Of a stretch of DNA of 64,000 nt, positions 9,154 through 17,128 are shown piece by piece (positions within the stretch are counted from its first letter, which is position 1; every line of letters begins with the position of its first letter). The translations under genes were made by a program, and so were the position numbers. The stretch lies in contig NZ_QYBC01000005.1 in NCBI RefSeq assembly GCF_004137085.1, positions 172,196-236,195 on the forward strand. Reading direction: 5' to 3'. The DNA comes from Lichenibacterium ramalinae. Its GTDB lineage: Bacteria; Pseudomonadota; Alphaproteobacteria; Rhizobiales; Beijerinckiaceae. The notes beneath the pieces were generated by a model. That model was not told the DNA's origin. It searched no databases and worked only from the letters and a program-made list of their open reading frames with translations.

Positions 9154-9196
9154 ATCGCGCTGCCCCGGGCCTCTACGCAGGCCGGGGCGGCGCGAT
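9154..9196 (+). terminator. Strong hairpin after putA, terminator-like
   Basis: Six bases past the putA stop, ATCGCGCTGCCCCGGGCC (9154-9171) pairs with GGCCGGGGCGGCGCGAT (9180-9196) around an eight-base loop, with one mismatch and one bulge. There is no T-tract, so intrinsic termination is not assured; it may equally block 3' exonucleases. Confidence 0.5.
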
Positions 9197-9215
9197 GGAT
9201 CGGGACGAGGCGGGC

Positions 9216-9434
9216 ATGAACTTCACCGTGGTGGCGATCGCCGAGGACCGGCTGGAGGCCACGAACGAGGCCGGCCAGCGTTTCACCTTCCCGCTCGACG
9301 AACTCCAGGCGACCCGCAAGCCGGTGCGCACCAGCGTCAAGGTCGGCACCCTCCCGGTCGCGCCCCCGCTCCGCACCCTCGAACTCGCCCGCAAGGCCGC
9401 CGAAGACTATGCCGTCGCCCACGGGCTGATCTGA
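9216..9434 (+). CDS. Small conserved-looking hypothetical protein
   Basis: A 72-residue protein starting MNFTVVAIAEDRLEATNEAG, with a beta-rich first half (FTVVAIAEDRLEATNEAGQR folding as paired strands) and a helical C terminus (LELARKAAEDYAVAHGLI). An upstream in-frame ATG at 9195 falls inside the putA hairpin and has no ribosome-binding site. The ATG at 9216 has GAGG five bases upstream, so I chose it. No function is recognised. It follows putA by 67 bases on the same strand but lies beyond the hairpin. Confidence 0.6.
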   Translation: MNFTVVAIAEDRLEATNEAGQRFTFPLDELQATRKPVRTSVKVGTLPVAPPLRTLELARKAAEDYAVAHGLI

Positions 9435-9463
9435 GGGCGCTTCCGCGTCCCCTCCGCCGGTGA

Positions 9464-9485
9464 AGCGAGACGCGAGCCTCTCGCT
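9464..9485. terminator. Short hairpin between convergent genes
   Basis: AGCGAGA (9464-9470) and TCTCGCT (9479-9485) form a seven-base-pair stem with an eight-base loop between the small plus-strand gene and the minus-strand parE remnant. It lacks a T-tract. Its position between converging genes is the only support for a terminator role. Confidence 0.35.
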
Positions 9486-9488
9486 CGA

Positions 9489-9771
9489 TCACGACGGGTC
9501 CAGCCGGCGCGAGACACGGCGTATGCGCTGCACGATCACGGTCTGTCCGCTCACGCGATAGAAGACGGCACAGGGCGACGGCTGAGCCGATAGCCGACGC
9601 ACGCCGGGGCGGTCGGTCGTGCGGCCGATGAACGGGTGTTCGGCGAGGAGAGCAAACAGGCTTCGCAGGCGCAACCCGACGCTCTCGGCGCCCTGGGGAC
9701 TGCGCTCCCCGATGTAGGTCAGGACGGTATCGAGCTGCCGGAGGGCCGTCGTCGTGAAGGGTGACCTTCAC
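9489..9771 (-). pseudogene. parE: ParE/RelE-type toxin gene, frameshifted near its start
   Basis: The GTG at 9771 overlaps the antitoxin stop (GTGA) and begins MKVTL. After ACC at codon 4 the frame is off by one base. Removing one C from the ACCC run restores a full toxin: MKVTFTTTALRQLDTVLTYI, then GERSPQGAESVGLRLRSLF, EHPFIGRTTDRPGVRRL and FYRVSGQTVIVQRIRRVSR. That is the normal helix-hairpin, sheet and basic C-terminal strand order of ParE-like gyrase poisons, about 93 residues. As written, the reading frame entered from the GTG runs into unrelated sequence. No ATG, GTG or TTG start in the correct frame covers the N-terminal helices. It is either a recent inactivating indel or a sequencing error. 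Confidence 0.75.
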
Positions 9772-9995
9772 GGACCATGCTTCGCCCAGACGGCGCGGAT
9801 CTGGTCATCGGTCGCCAGCGCGCCACGCGCGATCTCTGCATCGGCTGCGTCGAGGTCGGCCACGTCCTCGGTCGTCAAGCGATAATGCGGCTGATCTTCG
9901 CCAGTCAGTTGCAAGAGGACGCGCGCCACCTCGTCCTGGACCTCTGGGGGCAGGGCGCGGAGCCGTTCCACGGCGTGATCGACAAGGCTGCTCAT
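9768..9995 (-). CDS. Antitoxin paired with the ParE-type toxin
   Basis: A 75-residue acidic protein. The N-terminal half (VDHAVERLRALPPEVQDEVARVLLQL) is a helical region of the kind seen in ParD-like antitoxins of the ParE superfamily. The C-terminal half ends with TDDQIRAVWAKHGP, a tail commonly seen in these antitoxins that probably masks the toxin. Its stop codon overlaps the toxin GTG start in a four-base GTGA, so the pair would be translationally coupled. It is intact even though its partner is frameshifted. Confidence 0.75.
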   Translation of the reverse strand: MSSLVDHAVERLRALPPEVQDEVARVLLQLTGEDQPHYRLTTEDVADLDAADAEIARGALATDDQIRAVWAKHGP

Positions 9996-10159
9996 GGCAT
10001 CGATCCGACACCGGGACGCCGCCGAAAGGCAGGCACGATGTCGCCAGGACCCCCGGCACGGCCTGCCCGCCTCTTCCGGTCGGATCGGCGCGGCTGGCCT
10101 TCACGACTTGTTAACCACGACCCGCCAGACTCATCCCCACATCCACGGCGGAGGAAGCC

Positions 10160-10363
10160 ATGCAAGTCGACGTTCACCAGCAGAAGCTTCTGCGCTGGGT
10201 CGAAGCCAAGGAGCCGGTCCTCGGCATCTTCTTCAACATGTCGGAACTGAACCCGATGATCGCCGGCGGCCTCATCGAGAACCGCCCGGTGCCGCGCCAG
10301 AAGGGCCAGCTCGTCTTGACCGAGGCCGGCAAGGCCGCGCTCGAGGGCGCCACGTCCCACTGA
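10160..10363 (+). CDS. Small hypothetical protein
   Basis: A 67-residue protein with an excellent GGAGGAAG ribosome-binding site six bases before the ATG. The sequence (MQVDVHQQKLLRWVEAKEPV, then FFNMSELNPMIAGGLIENRPV and LVLTEAGKAALEG) reads like a minimal winged helix: helix, helix, then a strand-turn-strand with TEAGKAAL, a pattern typical of wHTH wings. No catalytic residues are seen. A stable hairpin follows directly, suggesting a monocistronic unit. DNA binding is only a guess. Confidence 0.65.
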   Translation: MQVDVHQQKLLRWVEAKEPVLGIFFNMSELNPMIAGGLIENRPVPRQKGQLVLTEAGKAALEGATSH

Positions 10364-10368
10364 CACCC

Positions 10369-10400
10369 GCACCCTCCCGCGCGACGATGCGGGAGGGTGC
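10369..10400 (+). terminator. Perfect 12-bp stem hairpin, terminator-like
   Basis: GCACCCTCCCGC (10369-10380) and GCGGGAGGGTGC (10389-10400) are exact reverse complements around an eight-base loop, five bases past a stop codon. No T-tract follows, as is frequent in high-GC genomes. Confidence 0.6.
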
Positions 10401-10440
10401 GCCGCTGACGTGCCCCCCTCGGCTCTGGTAGAGAGGACGG

Positions 10441-11946
10441 ATGACCCCTTACCTGTCCCTCGAGCGGCTGTTCGGCCGGCTCCGCTCCCTCAACGATGCC
10501 GCCGGCATCCTCGGCTGGGATGCCCAGACCCTGATGCCGACCGGGGCCGCGGAGGGCCGCGCCGAGCAGCTCGCCACGCTGCGCGGCCTCGCCCACGAGC
10601 TGCTCGTCGCCCCCACCACCGCCGACCTGCTCGACGCCGCCGAAGCCCGCGCCGCCGACCTCGACCCCTGGCAGGCCGCGAACCTCGGCGAGATGCGGCG
10701 CGCCTACGCCCATGCCGTCGCGGTGCCGGGCGACCTCGTCGAGGCCGAATCCAAGGCCGCCTCCGCCGCCGAGATGGCGTGGCGCGAGGCGCGCGCCAGA
10801 AGCGATTTCGCGATCCTGCGCCCGCATCTCGCCGAGATGCTGCGCCTCGCCCGCGCGGTCGGCGAGGCCAAGGGGGCGGCGCTCGGCCTCGCCCCCTACG
10901 ACGCGCTGCTCGACCAATACGACCCCGGCCTGCGCCGCGCCCGCATCGATCCGCTGTTCGACCGGCTCCGCGCCGAGATCCCCGGGCTCATCCGGGCGGC
11001 CTGCGAGCGCCAGGCCCGCCAGGGGGAGCTTCCCCCGGTGTCCGGAGCCTTCCCGGTGGCGGCGCAGCGGGCGGTGGGCGAGCGGCTGATGGGCGACCTC
11101 GGCTTCGATTTCGCCCGCGGCCGGCTCGACACCAGCCTCCATCCCTTCTGCGGCGGCGCCACCTCCGACGTGCGCATCACCACCCGCTACGCCGAGGGGG
11201 ACTTCACCCGCTCGCTCATGGGCGTCGTGCACGAGACCGGCCACGCGCTCTACGAGCAGGGCCGGCCGCAGCGCTGGCTCGGCCAGCCCGTGGGCGACGC
11301 GCGCGGCATGACGCTGCACGAGAGCCAGTCGCTGCTCCTCGAAATGCAGGCCTGCCGCACGCCGGAGTTCATGCGCCACCTCGCCCCCGTGCTGGCCGAG
11401 GCCTTCGGGGCGGAGGCGGCCGGGCTCGACCCCGACACGCTGTACCGCATCTACACCCGCGTCGCCCCGGGCTTCATCCGCGTCGACGCCGACGAGGTGA
11501 CCTACCCGGCCCACATCCTGCTCCGCTACGACCTCGAACGCGCCATGGTGGACGGCGACCTCGCCGTCGCCGACCTGCCGGGCGCCTTCGACGCGGGCGT
11601 GAAGGCGCTGCTCGGCCTCGACGTGCCGGATGCGGCGCGCGGCTGCCTGCAGGACATCCACTGGCCCGGGGGCGCCTTCGGCTATTTTCCCACCTACACG
11701 CTGGGGGCTGTGGCGGCCGCCCAGCTCTTCGAGGCCGCGACCGCCGCCGAGCCCGACATCCGGCCCGGCCTGGCGCGGGGCGACGTCGCGCCGCTGCTCG
11801 GCTGGCTGAGGGCCAACGTCCACGGCAAGGGCTCCTCGCAGAGCACCGACGAGATCCTGACGGAGGCGACCGGTCGCCCGCTCGGCCTCGACAGCTACCT
11901 CGCGCATCTCAACCGCCGCTATCTCGGCGACGGTGCGGCCGCGTGA
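10441..11946 (+). CDS. Thermostable-type metallocarboxypeptidase, M32 family
   Basis: A 501-residue, largely helical protein of peptidase family M32, the length usual for the family. The zinc site is the HETGH motif (H264, E265, H268 in VVHETGHALYEQG), and the third ligand lies in the downstream LHESQSLLLEMQ helix. Other family marks are LGWDAQTLMP near the N terminus, TRYAEGDFTRSLMGVVHETGH, RVDADEVTYPAHILLRYDLE, and IHWPGGAFGYFPTYTLGA near the C terminus. These enzymes release C-terminal residues from peptides, except proline, in the cytoplasm. It appears to be transcribed alone, downstream of the hairpin at 10369-10400. Confidence 0.93.
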   Translation: MTPYLSLERLFGRLRSLNDAAGILGWDAQTLMPTGAAEGRAEQLATLRGLAHELLVAPTTADLLDAAEARAADLDPWQAANLGEMRRAYAHAVAVPGDLVEAESKAASAAEMAWREARARSDFAILRPHLAEMLRLARAVGEAKGAALGLAPYDALLDQYDPGLRRARIDPLFDRLRAEIPGLIRAACERQARQGELPPVSGAFPVAAQRAVGERLMGDLGFDFARGRLDTSLHPFCGGATSDVRITTRYAEGDFTRSLMGVVHETGHALYEQGRPQRWLGQPVGDARGMTLHESQSLLLEMQACRTPEFMRHLAPVLAEAFGAEAAGLDPDTLYRIYTRVAPGFIRVDADEVTYPAHILLRYDLERAMVDGDLAVADLPGAFDAGVKALLGLDVPDAARGCLQDIHWPGGAFGYFPTYTLGAVAAAQLFEAATAAEPDIRPGLARGDVAPLLGWLRANVHGKGSSQSTDEILTEATGRPLGLDSYLAHLNRRYLGDGAAA

Positions 11947-11956
11947 CGGGGTTTGC

Positions 11957-11971
11957 TTAAAACATCCTTAA
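11957..11971 (+). promoter_or_regulatory. CtrA-like box TTAA-N7-TTAA
   Basis: TTAAAACATCCTTAA matches the full-length CtrA recognition pattern of two TTAA half sites separated by seven bases. It sits 94 bases upstream of the ATG at 12065 in a locally AT-rich leader. A TTGACA hexamer follows at 11986-11991, without a good -10 at the right distance. CtrA binding is inferred from the motif only. Confidence 0.4.
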
Positions 11972-12064
11972 GGCTTGTGACGCCTTTGACATGAACATGC
12001 CCTACCGATGCCGTTGAGCCCCACTATGACCGTTCCGTACCGTCACTCCCTGGAGGTGAGATCC

Positions 12065-12295
12065 ATGAAGGAATGGTCCGTCAAGGGCATGGGGGACGAG
12101 GTCACGGTCTTCAGCCCCGCCGGGGACGTGTATCCCTTCGTCATCACGTCGGTGCAGGACCTGCGGCTGCGGCTGCACGACCGGCCGAACTGGCGCGACG
12201 GGCGCGAGCCCGACGACGCCGACCTCAAGATCTACGCGGCCCATCGCGTCGCGTCGCGCTGGACCATGGAAACCTTCGGCTCGGCCATCGGCTGA
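12065..12295 (+). CDS. Small hypothetical protein with strong translation signal
   Basis: A 76-residue acidic protein (MKEWSVKGMGDEVTVFSPAG, later DADLKIYAAHRVASRWTMETFG). The ATG at 12065 is preceded by GGAGGTGAG, a near-perfect Shine-Dalgarno; an upstream in-frame ATG at 12008 has none, so the shorter form is chosen. There is no recognised domain, signal peptide or membrane helix. The leader carries a CtrA-like box. Its separate promoter region and good ribosome-binding site argue that it is a real gene. Confidence 0.7.
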   Translation: MKEWSVKGMGDEVTVFSPAGDVYPFVITSVQDLRLRLHDRPNWRDGREPDDADLKIYAAHRVASRWTMETFGSAIG

Positions 12296-12359
12296 CCCGC
12301 CCCGGGGGGAAACCGCCGCCCGCCGCTGAACCAATCCGCCGCCCGCGCATCTTCGACGG

Positions 12360-13658
12360 ATGGCACTCCCGGACACGACCCACCCCAGGCTGGACGGCAA
12401 GGCCGTCGCCGCCGTGGTGCTCGGCAACGCGCTCGAGTTCTACGACTTCACCGTCTACGCCTTCTTCGCCGTGCCGATCGGCGAAGCCTTCTTCCCCGCC
12501 AAGGACCCGACCAGCAGCCTGCTGGCCTCGCTGGCGCTGTTCGGCATCGGCTACGTCATGCGGCCGCTCGGCGGCATCGTCATCGGTGCCCTGGCGGACC
12601 GCGCCGGCCGCAAGCCCGCCATGGTGCTGACCATCGCGCTCATGGCGCTCGGCATGCTGTTGCTGGCGGTGACGCCCGGCACGGCGACGCTCGGCTGGCC
12701 CGCCCAGGCCATCGTCATCGCGGGGCGGCTGATCCAGGGCCTGGCGCTCGGCGGCGAGGTCGGGCCCTCCACCGCCTACCTGCTCGAGGCGGCGCCGCCG
12801 CCGCGCCGTGGCTTCATCGCCTCCTGGCAGATCGCCAGCCAGGGCTGCGCGGCGCTGTTCGCCGGCCTCGTGGCCTCGGCGCTGTCTTTGGCCGTGGGGG
12901 AGGGCGCCATGGGGCAGTGGGGCTGGCGCGTCATGGTGCTGCTGGGCCTCGCCGTCGTGCCGGTGGGCCTCGTCATCCGCCGCCACCTGCCCGAGACGGC
13001 GGGCCCCGCCGAGGGCGCGGCGGCGCCGGGCTCGACGACCGCGGTGCTGCGCCTTCTGCTGCGGGACCATGGCCGGCTGCTCGGGCTGACCTTCGTGGTC
13101 ATCGCCGCCTCCACGGTGTCGAACGCCATCGGCACCAACATGCCGGTCTATGCGCGCTCGACCCTCGGCCTCACCGAGACGGTGTCGACCGCGGTGCCGA
13201 TCGCGCTCGGCCTCGCGTCGGTCGCCTTCCCGCTGCTCGGCGGCTGGCTCGCCGACCGGGTCGGGCGACGGCCCGTGATGGTGTGGCCGCGGGCGCTGAT
13301 CGCGCTCCTCGCCGTGCCGGCCTTCTTCTGGCTCGCCCGCGCCCCGTCGGCCGCCGCCCTCTATGCCGTCACCTTCCTGATGTCGGCGCTGTCCTCGATC
13401 AACGCCGCCGCCATCATCGTGGCGATCCCGGAATCGCTGCCGCGCTCCGTCCGCAGCGCCGGACTGTCGATCGTCTACGCGCTGGCCGTTTCGATCTTCG
13501 GCGGGTCCACCAACTACCTCGTCAACAAGCTCGTGGCGGTGTCCGGCGATCGCCTGATGCCGGCCTATTACCTCGCGGCCTTCAGCGTCCTCGGCACGCT
13601 GGCGGCGCTGGGCATGCCGGAAACCCGCGGACGGCGGCTTGACGACGGCGAAGCGTGA
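12360..13658 (+). CDS. MFS transporter, metabolite:H+ symporter type
   Basis: A 432-residue twelve-helix permease. ALEFYDFTVYAFFAVPIG in helix 1 is the signature of the metabolite:H+ symporter (MHS) branch, which includes citrate, proline/betaine, shikimate and dicarboxylate carriers. The cytoplasmic loop 2-3 motif reads GALADRAGRKPAM, and its repeat after helix 8 reads WLADRVGRRPVMV. The path GRLIQGLALGGEVGPSTAYL in helix 4 is typical of MHS proteins. Substrate cannot be assigned. Its stop lies four bases from the stop of the convergent antiporter gene, so transcripts overlap. Confidence 0.87.
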   Translation: MALPDTTHPRLDGKAVAAVVLGNALEFYDFTVYAFFAVPIGEAFFPAKDPTSSLLASLALFGIGYVMRPLGGIVIGALADRAGRKPAMVLTIALMALGMLLLAVTPGTATLGWPAQAIVIAGRLIQGLALGGEVGPSTAYLLEAAPPPRRGFIASWQIASQGCAALFAGLVASALSLAVGEGAMGQWGWRVMVLLGLAVVPVGLVIRRHLPETAGPAEGAAAPGSTTAVLRLLLRDHGRLLGLTFVVIAASTVSNAIGTNMPVYARSTLGLTETVSTAVPIALGLASVAFPLLGGWLADRVGRRPVMVWPRALIALLAVPAFFWLARAPSAAALYAVTFLMSALSSINAAAIIVAIPESLPRSVRSAGLSIVYALAVSIFGGSTNYLVNKLVAVSGDRLMPAYYLAAFSVLGTLAALGMPETRGRRLDDGEA

Positions 13659-13662
13659 CGCT

Positions 13663-15009
13663 TCACCGGAAGAACACCAGCGTCAGAAGGCCGAAGAGCG
13701 GCAGCAGGATCAGTCCCGACCAGGCCAGATAGCCGAAGAAGCCGGGCATGCGGATGCCCTGTTCCTCGCAGATCGACTTGACCATGAAGTTCGGCGCGTT
13801 GCCGAGGTAGGTGTTGGCGCCCATGAAGACGGCGCCGCAGGAGATGGCGAGCAGCGTCGCCGCATGCTCGCCCATGAGGCGCGCCGGGTCGCCCCCTGCG
13901 CTGTCGAAGAAGACCAGGTAGGTCGGGGCATTGTCGAGCACCGAGGACAGGGCGCCGGTGAGCCAGAAGTAGTTCGCCACCGCCGGCGTGCCGTCCGGCC
14001 GGCTGACGAGGTGAAGCAGGGGCGCGAAGGGCCCGGCGGCCCCGGCCTGCAGCGCCCCCAGGACCGGCGCGATGGTGATGAAGATGCCGGCGAACAGGAT
14101 CGCGACCTCGCGGATCGGCACCCAGGTGAAGGCGTTCTCGATGCGGATGCGCGAGGGCGTGGTCACGTAGGACAGCCCGGCCGCCGCCAGCAGCGCGAGG
14201 TCGCGGGCGGCGTCCTCGTAGCGCAGGCTCACCCCGAGCCCGACCGGCAGGCTCCGGCCCGAGTGCCACAGGCCGCTCATCAGCACCGCGCCGACGATCA
14301 CGGCGAGGAAGACCACGTTGTGGAGGCCCTCCACGCCGACGCTGCGCGGAAGGTGGCTCGGAGGCAGCACGGGTTCCCGGCGCCAGTACCAGCGGTCGAG
14401 CAGGGTGAACAGCGCCAGCAGCAGCCCCGACGACAGCAGCATCGGCGGCGCCATGGCGCCGAGCGTCCAGCCGAAGTCCACGCCGCGCAGGAAGCCGAGG
14501 AACAGCGGCGGGTCGCCGAGGGGCGTCAGCGAGCCGCCGATGTTGCCGACGAGGAAGATGAAGAAGACGAAGACATGGGTCCGATGCTTGCGGTCGCCGT
14601 TGGCGCGGATCAGCGGGCGGATCAGCAGCATGGCGGCGCCGGTCGTGCCGAGCAGGCTCGCCCCGAGCGTGCCGAGGCCCAGCAGGGCGAGGTTGGTGTT
14701 CGGGGTGCCGATGAGGTTGCCGAAGATGCGGATACCGCCCGCCACCACGAAGAGCGCCAGCAGCAGCACGATGAAGGGCAGGTACTCGTGCGCCACCGCC
14801 TCCAGCAGCGTTCTGCCGGCCTCCTCCGTCCCGCGCAGCGCCGCGAAGGGCAGGGCGAAGAGCAGCGCCCAGACGGCCGTGACCCACGGGAAATGCCGCT
14901 CCCACCAATGCGGCCGCAGCAGCGGCAGCAGCGCGATCGACAGCAGCAGCCCCGCGAAGGGCAGGCCGTAGGCGAGGGTCGGGGCGACCTCGGCGTGGGA
15001 TGGCATCAT
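13663..15009 (-). CDS. NhaD-like sodium:proton antiporter
   Basis: A 448-residue membrane protein of the ion-transporter superfamily with about eleven helices. Diagnostic stretches are FIVLLLALFVVAGGIRIFGN, LGTTGAAMLLIRPLIRAN, and the re-entrant NIGGSLTPLGDPPLFLGFLRG; the second repeat carries WLTGALSSVLDNAPTYLVFF and MGANTYLGNAPNFMVKSICE. The paired helix-hairpin motifs with Asp and Asn are the Na+ site in NhaD-type proteins. It would export Na+ for protons across the inner membrane. Two adjacent ATGs (15009 and 15006) are possible starts and no Shine-Dalgarno distinguishes them. It stands alone on the minus strand. Confidence 0.85.
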   Translation of the reverse strand: MMPSHAEVAPTLAYGLPFAGLLLSIALLPLLRPHWWERHFPWVTAVWALLFALPFAALRGTEEAGRTLLEAVAHEYLPFIVLLLALFVVAGGIRIFGNLIGTPNTNLALLGLGTLGASLLGTTGAAMLLIRPLIRANGDRKHRTHVFVFFIFLVGNIGGSLTPLGDPPLFLGFLRGVDFGWTLGAMAPPMLLSSGLLLALFTLLDRWYWRREPVLPPSHLPRSVGVEGLHNVVFLAVIVGAVLMSGLWHSGRSLPVGLGVSLRYEDAARDLALLAAAGLSYVTTPSRIRIENAFTWVPIREVAILFAGIFITIAPVLGALQAGAAGPFAPLLHLVSRPDGTPAVANYFWLTGALSSVLDNAPTYLVFFDSAGGDPARLMGEHAATLLAISCGAVFMGANTYLGNAPNFMVKSICEEQGIRMPGFFGYLAWSGLILLPLFGLLTLVFFR

Positions 15010-15084
15010 GGGGGCTCGCGGAACGGGTCGGGGACGCGACCTATCGGCGATAAGCAGAGCGGGTTCAACGCCGGACCTTAACCC

Positions 15085-16299
15085 TCACCTCGCCCCGGCC
15101 GCCTGCAGGGCGTGCAGCAGGGCCGCCGTGGGGTTGCCGTCCGGCACGAGGCCGTTCTTCGCCTGCGCGGCCCGGATGGCGTCGCGCAGCGCGAGGCTGA
15201 TGCGGCCCGTCCTGTCGTCGACCGGATAGCCGAGCGCGGCGAGGCGCGCCTGGAGGGCGATGCGGTCCTCGCGCCCGATCGGCGCCGCGGTCGGCCAGGG
15301 GGCCGCCACGGGGGCGGACCCCGCCATGCGGTCGGCGAGGGTGCCGACGGCCAGCACGTAGCTGTCCGACGAATTGTATGTCTTGATGACGGTGAAGTTC
15401 GTCGTCGCCAGGAAAGCCGGCCCCGAGGCGCCCGCCGGGAAATACAGCACGGCGTCGCCCTCGGTGGGAAAGGCGCCCCCGTCGGCCCGCACGAGCCCGC
15501 GCCCGGCCCAGGCCGCGAAGGGCGCGCGGGGCTGGCTGCCGATGTCGAAGCCGGCCGGCAGCGTCACGGGAAACCCCCAGGGCAGGCCCGGAGTCCAGCC
15601 CTGGCCGCGCAGGAAGCCGGCGATCGACGCCAACGTGTCGGGCACGTCGCCCCAGATGTCGCGGCGGCCGTCGCCGTCGCCATCCGCCGCATAGCGGAGA
15701 AAGCTCGACGGCATGAACTGCGGCTGCCCCATGGCGCCCGCCCAGGAGCCGCGCAACTGGTCGCGCGACGCGTCCCCGCGCTGCAGGATGTCGAGCGCCG
15801 CCAGCAATTCGTCGCTGTAGAGGTCCGGCCGGTAGCCCATGGCGCCGAGCGTCGCCATGGAGCGGACAACGTCCTTGGCCCCGGGCGCGGCACCATATGC
15901 GGTCTCGAGCCCCCAGATCGCCACCAGGACGGGCCCCGGCACGCCGGACGACGCCGCGATGCGGTCGAGATCGTCGTGCCATCGCGCCAGCAGCGCCGCG
16001 CCTTCCGCGACGCGGGCCGGCGTGACGGCAGCGGCGAGATAGGCGCCGGTCGGCTTGTTGAGTTCGGCCTGGCGCCGCGTCAGGGCCGCGACGGCGGGGT
16101 CGGGGGCGATGCCGGCGAAGGCCGCGTCGAAGGTGGTGGCCGACACGCCCCGCGCTTCCGCGGCGGGCCTCAGCCTGGCGATGAACCCGGCCAGGGCCGC
16201 CGCCGAGGGAGGCTTCGGCGCGGGCTCGGCGGCGCGGGCCGGGAGCGCCAGCGCGGCGGCAACGAGGGGGGCAGCCAGCCATCGCGTCAAACCGAGCAT
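15085..16299 (-). CDS. Lytic murein transglycosylase, MltB-like, with PG-binding domain
   Basis: A 404-residue secreted enzyme. A signal peptide (MLGLTRWLAAPLVAAALALP, cleaved after ARA) precedes the SLT/MltB domain: FIARLRPAAEARGVS, then the catalytic Glu in IWGLETAYGA, then GAMGQPQFMPSSFLRYA and DIWGDVPDTLASIAGFL. The C-terminal 60 residues form a PG_binding_1 domain (LQARLAALGYPVDDRTGRIS). It cleaves peptidoglycan glycan strands in the periplasm with 1,6-anhydro ends. The ATG at 16299 has GGGAGGATCGG just upstream and places the signal peptide at the very N terminus; a longer frame would bury it. No lipobox Cys is seen, so it is soluble rather than a lipoprotein. Confidence 0.92.
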   Translation of the reverse strand: MLGLTRWLAAPLVAAALALPARAAEPAPKPPSAAALAGFIARLRPAAEARGVSATTFDAAFAGIAPDPAVAALTRRQAELNKPTGAYLAAAVTPARVAEGAALLARWHDDLDRIAASSGVPGPVLVAIWGLETAYGAAPGAKDVVRSMATLGAMGYRPDLYSDELLAALDILQRGDASRDQLRGSWAGAMGQPQFMPSSFLRYAADGDGDGRRDIWGDVPDTLASIAGFLRGQGWTPGLPWGFPVTLPAGFDIGSQPRAPFAAWAGRGLVRADGGAFPTEGDAVLYFPAGASGPAFLATTNFTVIKTYNSSDSYVLAVGTLADRMAGSAPVAAPWPTAAPIGREDRIALQARLAALGYPVDDRTGRISLALRDAIRAAQAKNGLVPDGNPTAALLHALQAAGAR

Positions 16300-16428
16300 C
16301 CGATCCTCCCCTGGGTCGGACCGGAATACAGGCTCGCTCCTGAAGGGTCGAGGCGGCGTGGTGCCGTCAGTCGTGCCCTTCGTCCGCAAAGTGGAAGGAA
16401 GGGCCGCGCCGGCCCTGTCCTTGGGAGG

Positions 16429-17004
16429 TCAGCGCGGGGCGCGCTTGGCCAGGATGCGCTGCAGGGTGCGGCGATGCATGTTGAGGCGGCGCGCCGTCTC
16501 CGACACGTTGCGACCGCACAGCTCGTAGATGCGCTGGATGTGCTCCCAGCGGACCCGGTCGGCCGACATCGGGTTCTCGGGCACCTCGGCCTTGTCGTGG
16601 CGCAGGGCCATCAGGGCGCCGTAGATCTCGTCGGCATCGGCGGGCTTGGCGAGATAGTCGAAGGCGCCGAGCTTCACGGCCGTCACGGCCGTGACGATGT
16701 TGCCGTAGCCCGTGAGGATGATGGCGCGGGCGTCGGGCCGCTTGGCCTTCAGCTCGGACATCACGTCGAGGCCGTTGCCGTCGGCGAGCCGCATGTCGAT
16801 CACGGCATAGGCCGGGGCGCTGCGCTCGATGACGCTGAGGCCTTCGGCGACGGATTCGGCGGCCTCGACCTGGAAGCCACGGCTCGCCATGGCGCGGGTC
16901 AGGCGAGTGAGGAAGGGCTTGTCGTCGTCGACGATCAGCAGCGAACCGTCCCCGTGGAGGACCTGGGGCGTGCCGGCATCGGCGGGCGTGGACTGAAGGC
17001 TCAT
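16429..17004 (-). CDS. actR: Redox response regulator ActR (RegA/PrrA family)
   Basis: A 191-residue two-domain regulator. The receiver domain holds the acidic pocket in LLIVDDDKPF, the phosphoacceptor D70 in AVIDMRLADG, and the switch Lys in YLAKPADADEI. The short C terminus is a Fis-type helix-turn-helix (ERIQ-like ELCGRNVSETARRLNMHRRT, then LQRILAKRAP), the unmistakable RegA/ActR/PrrA end. These proteins control respiration, nitrogen and carbon fixation and acid tolerance in response to quinone redox state. It follows actS on the same strand with a 124-base gap and no visible terminator, so the two are probably co-transcribed. Confidence 0.95.
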   Translation of the reverse strand: MSLQSTPADAGTPQVLHGDGSLLIVDDDKPFLTRLTRAMASRGFQVEAAESVAEGLSVIERSAPAYAVIDMRLADGNGLDVMSELKAKRPDARAIILTGYGNIVTAVTAVKLGAFDYLAKPADADEIYGALMALRHDKAEVPENPMSADRVRWEHIQRIYELCGRNVSETARRLNMHRRTLQRILAKRAPR

Positions 17005-17128
17005 GGCATATCCCGTGGGTCTGAGGCCTCGGGCGGGCTTCGGACCTGCCCGAGGCTCGGGCTTGTCCACGCCTCGGACGGGCCGTGTCGTCGGCCTCGC
17101 GGCCATGCAGGATGAGATAAGGCGCGGA

